Shown: positions 11,467 through 22,372, numbered from the stretch's first letter. The stretch: DNA of 64,000 bases from Athripsodes cinereus (GCA_947579605.1 OX388305.1:40145955-40209954); one strand, 5' to 3'. Notes: generated from the letters alone by a model not told the origin. Program-made: numbers and translations.

Positions 11467-12147
11467 GGTCTAGGAAAATTCACCGACAACAATTCACCGA
11501 GAGGACAAATTACCGAGAGGATAATTCACCGACAGGATAATTCATAGACGTACATTTCACCGACAGACAATTTGCCGACAAATGCGAATAATATAATTCT
11601 GGCGTGGTCGACAGCTCTTTTTTAAAAAAAAGACAGATTGTTTCTTCTAGTGGGTGTTTAAATAGTTTGTGGGTTGTTGTTATTATTATTGTATAAAATT
11701 GTATTATTGTGCAAAAGATTTAGACAAAAATTATATAATTACAACGTGATATATAAAAATAATTTTGCACAATGGGCGAGTTTATCGCAGAGACGCGATA
11801 TCTTCCAACTAACCCAAAACTCCAAATTACCCAAAATTCATACAAGGTATTAATTTTTTAGGACTGTTTCTTCTTGTGTGTAAATGGTATTTGGAATATT
11901 TTGTGGGTACTCAAAAATTTATATACCTATAGGTTATCACATTTTTTATATTTGTTTCTACAAATACATAAACAATAAAATACAACATTACAAAACGTGA
12001 TTATATTGTTTTGCATTTGTCAGCAAATTGTCTGTCGGTGAAATGTACGTCGATGAATTATCCTGTCGGTGAATTATCCTCTCGGTAATTTGTCCTCTCG
12101 GTGAATTGTCCATCGGCAAATTGTTGTCGGTGAATTATCCGGCTCCC
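11467..12147. mobile_element. Mutator-like non-autonomous element with repeat-built TIRs
   Basis: Long TIRs (about 11478-11586 and 12013-12140) are built from degenerate copies of a 16-18 bp unit, consensus GGATAATTCACCGACA with variants ending CCGAGA. The right arm has one unit more than the left (CAATTTGCCGATGG). The element is flanked by the same 10 bases, GGAAAAATCG, at 11457-11466 and 12148-12157. Long TIRs plus a 9-10 bp duplication fit Mutator-like elements. The core (about 430 bp) has no transposase and carries a TTTATCGCAGAGACGCGAT motif found in other repeats here. Confidence 0.75.
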
Positions 12148-12417
12148 GGAAAAATCGCACTAGCTGAAAGTGGGTATGTATGTTAAAAACAATGCCATAA
12201 ATTTAATGTCCTTACTCCTAATTGTATGTTGATAATTTCATTTAAATGTCAGATGGCGCCTGGTGAATGATGCGATGTCATATTGTGATGTGGTGATAGT
12301 AGTACATACATAATATCATAAGTAATATAATTAAACAAATGTGTGGCTTTATAGGTACTAGGGGGAGGCTATACCTATAGTATTATCATAATGTTTGGAC
12401 ACTAATATTCGTCAATC

Positions 12418-12632
12418 ATCCACAATCATCCTTGTAGGATGTTATGCCATAAGAGAAAAAAAAGAAAGTCAGACGACAAAATAATAACAAAATCGACACT
12501 GACAGTTTTTTTGATTATTAGGTATTCTTTAGGCGTTCCACCTAATATTACACCGTAATCGTCTGTTGTGTTGGGATGCCTGATGCCCCTCAATGATTTC
12601 TCTGTGACGTCATCCTTTAATGGTCTATTTTG
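12418..12632 (-). mobile_element. MITE, TIR ATAGACCATTAAAGG, truncated copy
   Basis: Inverted relative to the complete 47044-47322 copy. The CCTTTAATGGTCTAT terminus is at the right; the left end stops just past CATCCTTGTAGGATG, so about 70 bp is missing. Minus strand keeps a frame with RPLKDDVTEKSLRGIRHP and GVILGGTPKEYLI, also open in the other two copies. Confidence 0.8.
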
Positions 12633-12890
12633 TTTATTCAATACCAATTCATAGAGAATTAGACAAATAATAGGATAAAACTTGTTTATGGTCGTTTCAG
12701 TGAAAGGACATTTCATCAAAATTATGTCGGGTGGTAACATAGACATTTATCTTTGGGTGGTTATCGCTTTCATCCGTCATCGCTAGTGATCATTATTGAT
12801 GAAACGCCTGAAACAGTTCACACCTTTTCATTTTGCAAGATCATCCAGAGTGAACACAAAGTGAACAAATGTGAATGCTCCTTTAGTTAC
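12633..12890. repeat. Dispersed repeat shared with 44985-45370
   Basis: Shared blocks: AGACAAATAATAGGATAAAA, TTGTTTATGGTCGTTTCAGT, ATTATGTCGGGT, TCGCTAGTGAT and GATCATCCAGAGTG. Order differs partly, so one copy is rearranged. Confidence 0.65.
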
Positions 12891-13465
12891 TGTGGATTGG
12901 TAAAACTTTCTATCATAATGAGATGAGATGAGATGTGTATATAGTATACAGGTAGTGTCTAGTCACTAGTGGCGGCGGTGTATTGAAGGTGGATTAAAGT
13001 GTCGCAGGAAACAGCAGCTGGCATTGGCAGGTGCCTTTGCAAATGATGCGTGCCATACCAAATTAATATATTACAATATTACAATAAGTAGGTACATACA
13101 TACATACAGGATCATACATTATATTACAATAATAATATTTCTAATGTAGGTACATTGTATATTGTAATGTATATCTAGTAGGAACAATGCACCCCTATAA
13201 CTGTAAACATAATACCTGCACCCTTACCTACTCGCAAAAATACATATTAAAGTATTATATAAACCTAACTTAATAGAATAGATTAATCCCTTAATTAAAA
13301 ATAGAACATTATTCTTAAACAATATCTGTGGAAATATTATAACAAAAGTTCGAAGAAGCAAACTTTACAAGAGTACATTTTTAAAGAGCTTCTAATCATT
13401 AGATATTAGCATATTATTATTAAATTATTGGCTCATCATATGGATATTTAACATTTTTTTATAAT
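12891..13465. other. AT-rich intergenic DNA, no feature recognised
   Basis: No gene or clear repeat seen. Confidence 0.5.
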
Positions 13466-13469
13466 AGAC

Positions 13470-13860
13470 GTTGCGAGACGTGGACCATCGGCAAGAGTGA
13501 AAGCGGACGGTTGGCGGCCTTTGAGATGTGTGCTACAGACGCATGCTGAAGATCCATTGGTCGGAACACGTCGAAAACTAAGAGGTGTTAAACAGGGTAA
13601 GCGAAAAAAGGCAACTCCTTAAAAGAATCAGCCAACAACGAGCTAACTGGATTGGCCACAACATCAGGCACCCAGAACTACTTATCACCATCACGGAGGG
13701 TAGGACCGAAGGCAGAAATGGTAAGAAACGCGTTTATGGACCAACTGAAGAAGGACATGAACTAGCTGAAAATAGGCAGGAATGGAGAAGAAAATTCAAG
13801 CTCTTTGCAGACCAATCCAATGGATTTGTAACTTACTATTACCAGTTAATTTATACATAA
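13470..13860 (+). mobile_element. RTE-like LINE tail remnant, family C
   Basis: Longest family C copy. CETWTIGKSESGRLAAFEMC, a frameshifted RMLKIHW segment, then from 13585 an open 91-codon stretch RVSEKRQLLKRISQQ, RANWIGHNIRHPELL, GRTEGRNG, EWRRKFKLFADQSNG. 5' truncated. Confidence 0.8.
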
Positions 13861-14635
13861 AAAAAATCAAAAAATCCATCATAATAAACACTCGTGTAAT
13901 ATTGTTAGAAAGTTTCTGAACACAGATATTTCAGGCACAATGCTGGTATTTTGAACCCGTGTTTTGAGCCTAATTCTTTGATATCCTGAATATCTGGTTA
14001 GGTGAATTTTTCTCGGCATATTAGACTGTTAAGTTTTTGTGTGACCATGACTGATCATAATATGAAGACTTATCTGGTTGTACAATGCTGAGAAGTGTAG
14101 ATGGCAATTCTGCCGCCGTGTTAAAAAAAATGTGAATCAAGATACGCATGGATTATACAGAAACCTCTGTGATTTCTGGAAATGTTTTGAGTGTTTCTCG
14201 TTTCATTGAAATAGGTATAATTAGGTAGATAAGTATTTATGAACTAACATAATTATTATTTCTATTAGTAACATAGACAACATGTTTTTAGAAATACTTA
14301 TGTACCCACCTATGTAATTTATTTATAACGTGAGGAAAATCCGAATAGAATTTATATTGATATAGGTACCTACCTATGCAGGTATACTCAAGATCCCAAC
14401 ACTACACTATTCCAGTTATTATTAGTAACTGATCAAGATCAATACATTAATAATTATTGGCTTGAATGAAATTAATGACAATATAATATTTTGTAGTATG
14501 ATTCATACATAAATTTGCTAAATCCATTCATTCATTAATCAGACAAACCAAAGATATTAATGAATGGAAAACTAAGTCAATATAATATTAAGTAGGTAGT
14601 AGGTACCTACCTTCCTATCTACATTAATGGAAATA
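13861..14635. other. AT-rich intergenic DNA, no feature recognised
   Basis: No gene-like pattern. Confidence 0.5.
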
Positions 14636-14639
14636 AATA

Positions 14640-14925
14640 TATATTATTATGTGAGATTTCGAAAAGAATGACAAAGAGGATATACTTTGCTGAAAGGAGG
14701 GGTGTGAGGAAGCGCGGGCGTCCGAGAACTACATGGCTTGAACATGTAGATCAAATTCTCAAGGACGGCCGTGTTTTGAGTAAGAGAAATCGACGTGCGT
14801 GCATGAGAAATTGTATGACTGTGGAGGAGGCGAAAGAAGTATGTAAGGACAGATCTAATTGGCGTTCCGTTCTCTCTGCCCACCCCACTTGGGATACTGC
14901 GTGAGGGAATAGATAGAATAGATAG
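14640..14925 (+). mobile_element. RTE-like LINE tail remnant, family A (best preserved)
   Basis: Open from 14668 to 14904: MTKRIYFAERRGVRKRG, TTWLEHVDQILKDGRVLS, RNCMTVEEAKEVCKDRS, SVLSAHPTWDTA and stop, then an ATAGATAGATAG tail. Closest in the window to the intact C-terminus of this family. Confidence 0.85.
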
Positions 14926-14929
14926 ATAG

Positions 14930-15240
14930 ATAGAGATTTCGATGTTATTGACCGAAGGTACTTGTTGGAATTCCATTTCAAGATAAATAAAAAAAAAACA
15001 GTGTGTAGTTAACTTCCAAATAACTTTTATTAACTTCGCGTATTAGTATTTGGAGACTCACTACTCCATCATCAGGCGATTAGTAAAAAGTGAAATAAGA
15101 TACAGAGACAAGCAGTGTTTATGGGATTTGAACAAAAGAATGTTGGGAGAAGCCCGTGTTGATATGAAAGTAATTATAATTCATTGATAAAAAAAAACTA
15201 TTGGAAAGTGATCCGCTGTGCATAGATTCAAAAGAGCAGG
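14930..15240 (+). repeat. Dispersed repeat F
   Basis: About 300 bp shared with 32755-33060: TATTGACCGAAGGTA, CAGTGTGTAGTTAACTTCC, CATCATCAGGCGAT, GAATGTTGGGAGAAGCCCGT and TATTGGAAAGTGATCCGCTG in the same order. It directly follows a family A tail; the other copy is also followed by family A, but inverted. Confidence 0.75.
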
Positions 15241-15274
15241 TAGGTACTATTATATATTACATAAGTCATCACGG

Positions 15275-15395
15275 CACATCCCGCAAGTGGCGTGGCAACA
15301 GACCAGCTGCATATAATAAACATAGTCGTCCTCTCCGTGCCAATGTAGGGTTAATATTTGGGTTAGTTGGAAGAGATCGCGCCTTTGCGATAAAT
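15275..15395 (+). repeat. Dispersed repeat G fragment
   Basis: TCACGGCACATCCCGCAAGTGG-like start (first 20 shared with other copies), CAGACCAGCTGCATATAATA, CCTCTCCGTGCCAATGTA, then GGTTAGTTGGAAGAGATCGC. Other copies: 16197-16390, 16435-16575, 62166-62310. Confidence 0.65.
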
Positions 15396-15826
15396 CGAAA
15401 TTTCGTACAATTTGAGAAATCACAATTTTTGCGGTTTTGGTATATTAAAAATACAACAGAAAGTGATATATAATATCACCTTTACAATTATCGCACTGTT
15501 AGAGGCATTATGTTGTCTTTGTTCCGTTCAATACTTAAACAGTTAGAAATATTTAATTGTGGTAGAAAATAGTTAGGTAATCCATTTTATACTTATTATT
15601 AATATATATCTATAATATATATCTCTGCCCTGTGCTCCCGAGAGGAGCGTTGAGGGCGATGATGATGATGATGATTAATATATATAAAGGACGCCGTGTA
15701 TTTTTTATAGTTATTAAATTTGTTTGTGCACAAATTTCACGGAATTGATAGTGGAGTTGATTACATATAATATGTATAATTTTCGAAAATTTCGACTTAC
15801 TGAGTTGCGGTACTGGACAATCGATA
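15396..15826 (+). mobile_element. TIR element, family GTCCAGTTCCACAAC, with nested LINE scrap
   Basis: Matches the reverse complement of 60240-60590 block by block (TTATCGCACTGTTAGAGGCA, TTTGTTCCGTTCAATA, CGTGTATTTTTTATAG, AAAATTTCGACTTACTGAG). The right end, in reverse complement, is CGATTGTCCAGTACCGCAAC, matching the opposite end of the 60-kb copy, so the family has TIRs. A piece with CTGCCCTGTGCTCCCGAG and a GAT-repeat tail (15620-15675) is inserted in it. Confidence 0.7.
15620..15675 (+). mobile_element. 5'-truncated scrap of LINE family D
   Basis: About 55 bp: CTGCCCTGTGCTCCCGAG, GAGGGC and a (GAT)n tail, identical in order to the end of family D at 2655. Extreme 5' truncation inside another repeat. 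Confidence 0.7.
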
Positions 15827-16196
15827 ATAATAATAATATGTCTTATTATCTCCTGTGATGTTTCAATTATTGTATTACTGGAAATATTTGCAATATGTCG
15901 CATTGTTACATTCAAGAGTTCTACATATTCATCTATTCTCATATTATTATTGTGTTGTTACTTGTATTCAGTATTGTACACTGTATAACACACAATATAA
16001 TATAATAATGTATTCATTGTCCCGTGATCAGAAAGGTAATCCCCGCGGAGTCCCGGACGGAAGAAAGGCATCAGTCAGGATGTGCAATGCAACGTGTATC
16101 AACTCTTTCTTTACAGTATACCTACCTACTATATATATACACTAGTTTTAAACTCGGCCCAGCTCAGAAATATTTTTTCCTACTACTACAATATAC

Positions 16197-16390
16197 CATC
16201 ACGACAATGAAATTGAATTGACAACTGAATAGAAAAAATTGAAATTGACATATCCCACAAGTGGGGTAGCCAGCAGACCAACTGCATATAATAAACATGC
16301 AAGCTGTCCTCTCCGTGCCAATATAAAATTAAGACTTTCAGGATGGGTGGCAAACTTCACTGCTGATTTTAAGATATGAAAATATATCTT
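16197..16390 (+). repeat. Dispersed repeat G
   Basis: CATATCCCACAAGTGGGGTA, GCCAGCAGACCAACTGCATA, AATAAACATGCAAGCTGTCC, then TTTCAGGATGGGTGGCAAAC. Nearly same text recurs at 16435 and 62166. Probably a LINE tail in antisense. Confidence 0.65.
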
Positions 16391-16434
16391 TATCTTTAAT
16401 TTAGACACTACTCTATACCAACTATTACATACTA

Positions 16435-16575
16435 TACCATCACGGCATATCCCAAAAGTAAGGTAACCAGCAGATCAGCCGTATGTAATAAACATGCAAG
16501 CTGTCTTCCCTGTTGCAACAAAAAAAGACATTCAAGATGGGTGGCAAACCTCATCATTGCCTACATATAAATTTA
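16435..16575 (+). repeat. Dispersed repeat G, second copy
   Basis: ACCATCACGGCATATCCC, GTAACCAGCAGATCAGCC, AATAAACATGCAAGCTGTC, TTCAAGATGGGTGGCAAAC. Lies in tandem 45 bp after the previous copy. Confidence 0.65.
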
Positions 16576-16799
16576 TTTAAATTTTACAAGTAAGTTTTTA
16601 GATAGTATAGGTCTAATGCCAGTTTTATACTATTTTTGAGCTCCTAGAGGGGCAGTTTCCCCCTCCTCCCCAACCCTTAGTACGTTTTTTATATTTTCAT
16701 ACATAATCATAAGATTTTCACATGACAGTAGGTATTACATAATATCGTGTAGGTAGGTACCTAAAACATTAATACATTGAGTATATCTATAAAGCTACC

Positions 16800-17330
16800 T
16801 ACTCTACTTCTTGTAGGTGCAACATCACAATTCCCCTCAGTACATTCTTAAGCGTTTTGAATATTAGTCACCACATGGACTTCCTCTGAGACCTCAGAAT
16901 AATCAGTTACTTGCCGTCCCTGCCCACACCACAATCTTCTTCAGTTCATCATTTAGGTACGACCCATGCAATTAGAATGTAGAATAATCTACATACCTTG
17001 CAATATCAGAAACTCCCCTACGCTACAAGATTTAAAAAAATAACCTAAAATCCATAGACTTATCCGAAATAGTTCCTCCCCGTGCCTTAATCTTTAATTC
17101 TGTAGTATTCATTACAGGAAACATGACATATATTTTAATGTTCTACTTAGGACTAAGCTAAGAATGTAATCAGTTTAATATTAACTGTTCACATTTAGTA
17201 TCTATTAATTACACACATTGTCAACATAATATCACACATTATTTTGGTTAGCTGGACTCCAGACAATAAGCTCGCCAATTGTTCATGTTTTTTTTTTTAT
17301 CAATAAAGTGTTATTATTATTATCTATTTT
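16800..17330 (+). mobile_element. Degenerate LINE C-terminus and 3' UTR
   Basis: Broken frames give HHLGTTHAIRM, W-NLPTLQYQKLP and FKK, resembling the 'WN-LP' C-terminal region of CR1/L2-like elements. The end CAATAAAGTG followed by TTATTATTATT (17300-17325) looks like a LINE 3' terminus. Much decayed. Confidence 0.45.
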
Positions 17331-17903
17331 AAAATAATAATGCCTAATGCACGCATGGCAATTCCTTATCAGCTGTGATGTGTTCTGGGAATAATACATT
17401 TATTTCGATGTACGTATGTGTGTATAGAATGTAAATAATAATAATATAACCAGATACAGACGCCTACCTGGGATATACTGTGAGTGATCAGAAAGTGAAG
17501 AGAATGCTGTGAAGATGAAATCATAGAAAAAGAAAGATGATACAGATGCAACGAATACTAGGCAACTATTCGGTTTTCTGTCTATTCGGCAACATTTTTA
17601 CTATTTGGCCGAATACCAAATATTTAGTATATTATTCGGTGTTCTGTCGAATAGTTTAAATGTAAAACTGGAAGGAACTAATAATATCTTGTAGATTGTT
17701 GCTAATTAATTCATTGTCAGCTTCAGATGCATAATTTTACCTCAAATATCTTATGAATTAGTTTAAAAATATTATTTGTACAATAACTATACATAATTAT
17801 GTGTAAGTTCGCTGGCTTCACGACCTTTGCGATATGAATGAATGAATGAATAATATGGTGTTTATTTTGTAAAACTTCATATATCCACTCTTATTTATAA
17901 CAA
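17331..17903. other. AT-rich DNA with a short TTCGG-rich patch
   Basis: At 17570-17655 the motif ATTCGG/CCGAATA recurs several times in both orientations; otherwise nothing recognised. Confidence 0.4.
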
Positions 17904-18226
17904 TACTAGCTGACCCGGCAAGCGTTGTTTTGCCATATACCTATACATTATGCCATATACATTTGCCATAATTATATTAAAAAATAGGGGTTGATGATAT
18001 TTCTAGATTACTAATATCGCTATTAAAAAATAGGGGTTGATGGCAGAAGGGTGAAAATTTAGGGCTGTATGTACTTTTTAATGCCTCACCATAAAAAATA
18101 AAATAAAGATATATCCTTAACTTTTAGGGGTAGGTATAGATGTTGGCTAATTCTCAGACTTACCCGATAAGCACACAAAATTTCATCAAAACAAACACCG
18201 TGACACGAGAATTTTATATATTAGAT
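17904..18226 (+). mobile_element. Insect dispersed repeat starting CTAGCTGACCCGGCAA
   Basis: Start ACTAGCTGACCCGGCAAGCG followed by TTGTTTTGCCATATA. End GTGACACGAGAATTTTATAT. I recall repeats with this start and end in many insect genomes. No coding sequence. A miniature with both ends but almost no middle lies inverted at 29366-29423. Confidence 0.7.
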
Positions 18227-18374
18227 AAAAATATGTTTTATTTTGTTTTATTATACCTATAGGTATGGGCAATATATTTATTTCAACATTATGTAACGTT
18301 TTTGCATATTTAGAAAACAATATATTATTGTTATCTAAATACTCCTTATAATATATACAATATCTTACAACAAA

Positions 18375-19293
18375 CAGTGGCGTAACTACAGGGTGCTAGG
18401 GCTGGCAACATGCCACGGGCCCCGGTCCAAGAGGGCGCATTTTTAACAAAATTTAGTAAAAATTACGAATTTTATATAAGTATAGGTACTTAAAATCAAT
18501 TGAAGTTAGACACAACTAAAGACCTAATATACAAATTCAAATGTTTTCGACACTTGCGGAACAGAAAGCTCGGAGAAAAGAACTTTTTTAATATTAAATT
18601 GTTATTTCATTACAATTATCTTAAACCTAGATACTTTTGAAAATAAACTTTACCATATTATATTTATGTAACTAAAATGCACACAATATTAATACTGTTG
18701 GGAACTACCCTAGTAATTTACTTATTAAAATTGAATAACATCGAGAAGGTTTTTTATTATTTATTTATTTATTCTTTACTGTACATTGATTTACAAACAA
18801 TTACATAAAAGGTTAACATTTAAATTAGACATAATTTATTTATTTATTTTATTCTTTACTGTACATTGATTTACAAACAATTACATAAAAGGTTAACATT
18901 TAAATTAGACATAATTTATTTATTTATTTTATTCTTTACTGTACATTGATTTACAAACAATTACATAAAAGGTTAACATTTAAATTAGACATAATTTATT
19001 TATTTATTTTATTCTTCACTGTACATTGGTTACAATATTACAAAATAAAACAGTGTCATATAAATAATATCAGTTATACAATTCAATATACAGAGGGCGA
19101 GTTTATCGCAAAGATGCGATGTCTTCCAACTAATCAATATGCAGAGTACAAAACAAAAACCAAATAGGTAATTATAATAGTAAAAAAAAGGGAGGTTACT
19201 GAAGAAAAATAATAATCTAACATAAAATTAAAACATTTATAAACAAATATATATTTACTGGGGGGTGATGATAATAATATAGTTACGCCACTG
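18375..19293. mobile_element. hAT-like non-autonomous element carrying an 80-bp array
   Basis: Left end CAGTGGCGTAACTACAGGG and right end TAGTTACGCCACTG are TIRs of the hAT type. No matching 8-bp duplication is found at the flanks (ACAACAAA against CATACATA), so the two ends may belong to different insertions. Contains the 80-bp tandem array and a TTTATCGCAAAGATGCGATG block. Confidence 0.6.
18771..19040. repeat. 80-bp tandem repeat, 3 copies plus a partial
   Basis: ATTCTTTACTGTACATTGAT recurs at 18771, 18851, 18931 and (as ATTCTTCACTGTACATTGGT) 19011, an exact 80-bp period. The full copies look identical by eye. Each unit contains TTTATTTATTTATT, like an antisense LINE 3' end; the array probably arose by tandem duplication of one. 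Confidence 0.95.
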
Positions 19294-19404
19294 CATACAT
19301 ACATAGTAGGTATAGGTAGGTAATTAAGAATTTAGTTAATTATTGAGTTTAGTAGTTCAAGGTCTCCATTATATGTTATGTATATATATTTTATATACCT
19401 ATGT

Positions 19405-19568
19405 ATATATATACACACACACACACACACAGAGATTGATATCGTCCTGTAAATATATCACATCTACATACAATATGTATATCAACTCATATTGCTATTA
19501 ACATTATTACTAGTGTAGCATTACCCAGATTCACACAGGTATATTTCTCTCTCTCTCTCTCTCTCTCT
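19405..19568. repeat. Microsatellites (CA)n and (CT)n
   Basis: A CA run at 19411-19431 and a CT run at 19541-19567. Confidence 0.95.
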
Positions 19569-19639
19569 ATGATCCCAACGGGAATGCCGAGATGTTAGGA
19601 GTTAGGAATAAAGTACTTACCTTCATAAATAATATAATA

Positions 19640-19925
19640 AGATCGCGCCTTTGCGAAAAATTCGCCCTCTGTGTATTGATTGTGTGATTATATTTGTTAA
19701 TTTTAATGCCGGTGTGAGCGGAGGTAACACTCTTGCCTTTGAGTCACGAGGTCCCTGGTTCGATTCCTGGCCAGGGCAAAGTGAAGAATGACCTTTTTCA
19801 AATAGTCCTGGTTCCGGGTCTTTCATATATATGTGTGTATCGTCGCGTTTGTACTCATAATACAACTATACAAGATTCATATCTGAGTTTGGGACTAGCT
19901 CGATCTGTGTGAATTGTTTATGTAT
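19640..19925 (+). mobile_element. tRNA-derived SINE, family 1
   Basis: The tRNA-like head begins GCCGGTGTGAGCGGAGG at 19708, includes GAGTCACGAGGTCCC and a B-box GGTTCGATTCC, then a tail with GTGAAGAATGACC, AGTTTGGGACTAGCTCGATC and TGTGTGAATTGT. No functional tRNA fold is intact. Two inverted copies are at 20936-21146 and 28010-28235. The stretch before it, ATCGCGCCTTTGCGAAAA, is a separate shared motif. Confidence 0.85.
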
Positions 19926-20620
19926 GTTATGTTATAAATATATATACGTGTAAGTTGGTTTATAATTAACGTACAGTAAATAGTAAATAAATAAATACTT
20001 ATTCTATATTTTCAAGTGTAACTTTGTGGTAATTCATTATTATGTATAAATAAAAACACTCTTTTAATTCACTTTGAATGTATCTAAACTGTTTTAATCT
20101 ACTATAAATTTATAGTGTATTTAAAGAGTGAATAAAGTGTACATTATAAACAGACGTATGTATAAAGGAACAGAGTTAATTATTACTAAATAAATACTAT
20201 GCCAATTAGATAGGTATACCTACTACATACATTGTGGTTGAGAGAAGAACATTTTATAGGAAGCGATATGAGAAAACCGTTACAAGATATTGTTATACTG
20301 TATATCCCTATATAATATTATATCACACACATTTATGTGTGACCGTACTGTGTACACATTGGCATTGCACAGTATCTTGTTTACATTATATAATTTGGCT
20401 ACATCTGATATATCTCATTCCATCATCCAACTCTACACAATATCATACTTAGGCAGATTGATAAGTCAGGTAAAAATGGATGAAGCAGTCATACTAGCAT
20501 AAAAGTAACTCATTGTTTCATTTTTACCGGACTTATCAATTCACCCTCGTACAATACAATACAATGTAATTTATGTAATACAATAATAAGTGGTGTTCTA
20601 ATTGACTTAAATACAATAAC
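19926..20620. other. AT-rich intergenic DNA, no feature recognised
   Basis: Nothing gene-like seen. Confidence 0.45.
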
Positions 20621-20621
20621 A

Positions 20622-20800
20622 TGTGAATGACAAAGAGGATATAGGTACTTGAAAGGGTGTGAAGAAGCGCGGGCGTCCGAGAACTACGTGGCTTGGCCAC
20701 GTGGATCAAATTCTCATGGGCGGTCGCGTGTTCAGCAAGAGGAATCGGCGTGCATGTATGAGAAACTGGATGAATGTACAGGAAGCGAAATAAGTACGTA
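20622..20800 (+). mobile_element. RTE-like LINE tail fragment, family A
   Basis: AAGCGCGGGCGTCCGAGAAC, ACGTGGCTTGGCCACGTGGA, then GAATCGGCGTGCATGTATGA and a GAAGCGAAAT end. Frameshifted. Confidence 0.7.
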
Positions 20801-20935
20801 CGAGTTTATTGCAGAAGTGATGACATTTTCCAACTAACCCAGCATTGACTTATTAGATCAATTAATTTGTCTTTTTGGATGGTTTTTCTTGTTTGAAACA
20901 TATGGACATACTTTAGACATTACATACATACATAC

Positions 20936-21146
20936 ATAGACAATTCACACAGAGATCGAGCTAGTCTCAAACTAAGATGAATCTTGTATCATGGGTACTA
21001 ACGCGACGATACACACATATACATGTAACACCCAGACCCAGGACAATTTGAAAAAGGTCATTCTTCACTTTGCCCTGGCCGGGAATCGAACCCGGGGCCT
21101 CGTGACTCAAAGGCAAGAGCGTTACCTCCGCGCCACACCGGCCGAC
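20936..21146 (-). mobile_element. tRNA-derived SINE, family 1
   Basis: Inverted copy: tail (GACAATTCACACAGAGATCG) at the left, tRNA-like head ending GCGCCACACCGGCC at the right, B-box as GGGAATCGAACCC at about 21084. Confidence 0.85.
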
Positions 21147-21512
21147 ATCACATTGCCGATTATGATGAATCCGCCTTTTGTATAATAAAGTTTATTTTAT
21201 GATAATAAATGCATCTTTGGTGGGTACCCCTCTGGAGGCATATTATTGTCGCACTTATGTAATATGTAAATATTATGTTGGTAGGTATATTATTATATAT
21301 TCACCCATCGTATGTATGAAACTTTATCTATTAACAAGTACCTACCTAGAGGTATATGGATGAATGTATTAGATATTTATATTGTGAATTACGTCATAAT
21401 AACGTTCTTTCAAACATTGACACAGTTGCAAATAATGTATTTACATATCTACATAATATGAAATATATCTATGTACCTACTATAGGTAGGTACACATTAC
21501 TACATAGTATGG

Positions 21513-22372
21513 CAGGGGCGTAGCTACCTCCGTATCAGCCGTATCAATGATACGGAGCCTCCGACCTGTAGGGGCCTCGAATGTATCAGCGAAATTCGTA
21601 AAATACTATCCACAAACTCTAAGGCCGTACGTCCCGTGAAAAAAAATCGTATCATTAAAGTGCCCAACGTGCCTTAAGAAGGTTTCAATTAAAAAATTAG
21701 AATAGATAAAAAGGGAATAACTTTTTTTAATAAAATACAAGGAAAAAATATTCATTAATAACTACGGACTTTTATGGGACTGCAGGGCTACTCTTGACAA
21801 AACTAAACACGATCTTAATCTAGTCTTGATCTTGATCATACGACGCACGAAGTGACTATTGGCCAAAAATACACGCAAACCGATCTTGCGTTAGCGGTAG
21901 CGCGGTGTTTTTGACCATAGTCACTTCGTGCGTCGTATGATCAAGATCAAGACTAGATTAAGATCGTGTTTAGTTTTGTCAAGAGTAACCCTGCAGGAAC
22001 GCTATCAGAATTGTCACTATTGTTTACAGAGTCAGAAAATTTAGAAAAACTTAATCGTCTTCATAGATATGCTAGATTTAATAAATAAGCTCGCCGAAAA
22101 GTGTATATTTGATTCGAATTGTTTGGGTAGCTTAATTCCTAAGAGCATTAATCGTAAGTTATAATTTATATAAATGTCAATACATATTTGTAATCATGAA
22201 TTTTCACTCTGTGAATGTACAAACATTAGACTTACCTATAATTTATAATCTATACATTATTATTTTTATTCAATGCGAGCGTTTTTGTTTCTCTTGTGAA
22301 AAATATTAACCCGCATTTGGGCCCCCTAACAAATTTTGATACCAGGCCCGACTGAGGCTCGCTACGCCACTG
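21513..22372. mobile_element. hAT-type element with perfect 8-bp target duplication
   Basis: Ends CAGGGGCGTAGCTA and, in reverse complement, CAGTGGCGTAGCGA. The same 8 bases TAGTATGG lie immediately outside both ends (21505-21512 and 22373-22380). Terminal CA-GGCGTAG plus an 8-bp duplication is the hAT pattern. 860 bp long, no transposase frame; a second MITE is nested at 21780-21996. Confidence 0.9.
21780..21996. mobile_element. MITE, TIR TGCAGGGCTACTCTTGAC
   Basis: Arms of about 95 bp are nearly perfect reverse complements (CAAAACTAAACACGATCTTA, GATCATACGACGCACGAAGT) around a short GC-richer loop. Nested in the hAT element above, hence younger. A diverged relative is at 63062-63261. Confidence 0.9.

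Noticed and set aside
18375..19293. Target duplication for the second hAT-like element
   Set aside because: The 8 bases on each side differ (ACAACAAA and CATACATA), so the pairing of the two ends is not proven.
19708..19790. tRNA-like sequences with A and B boxes (also at 21070, 25704, 28160, 41876, 59050)
   Set aside because: They recur with the same non-tRNA tails, lack an intact cloverleaf as far as I can fold by eye, and are SINE heads.
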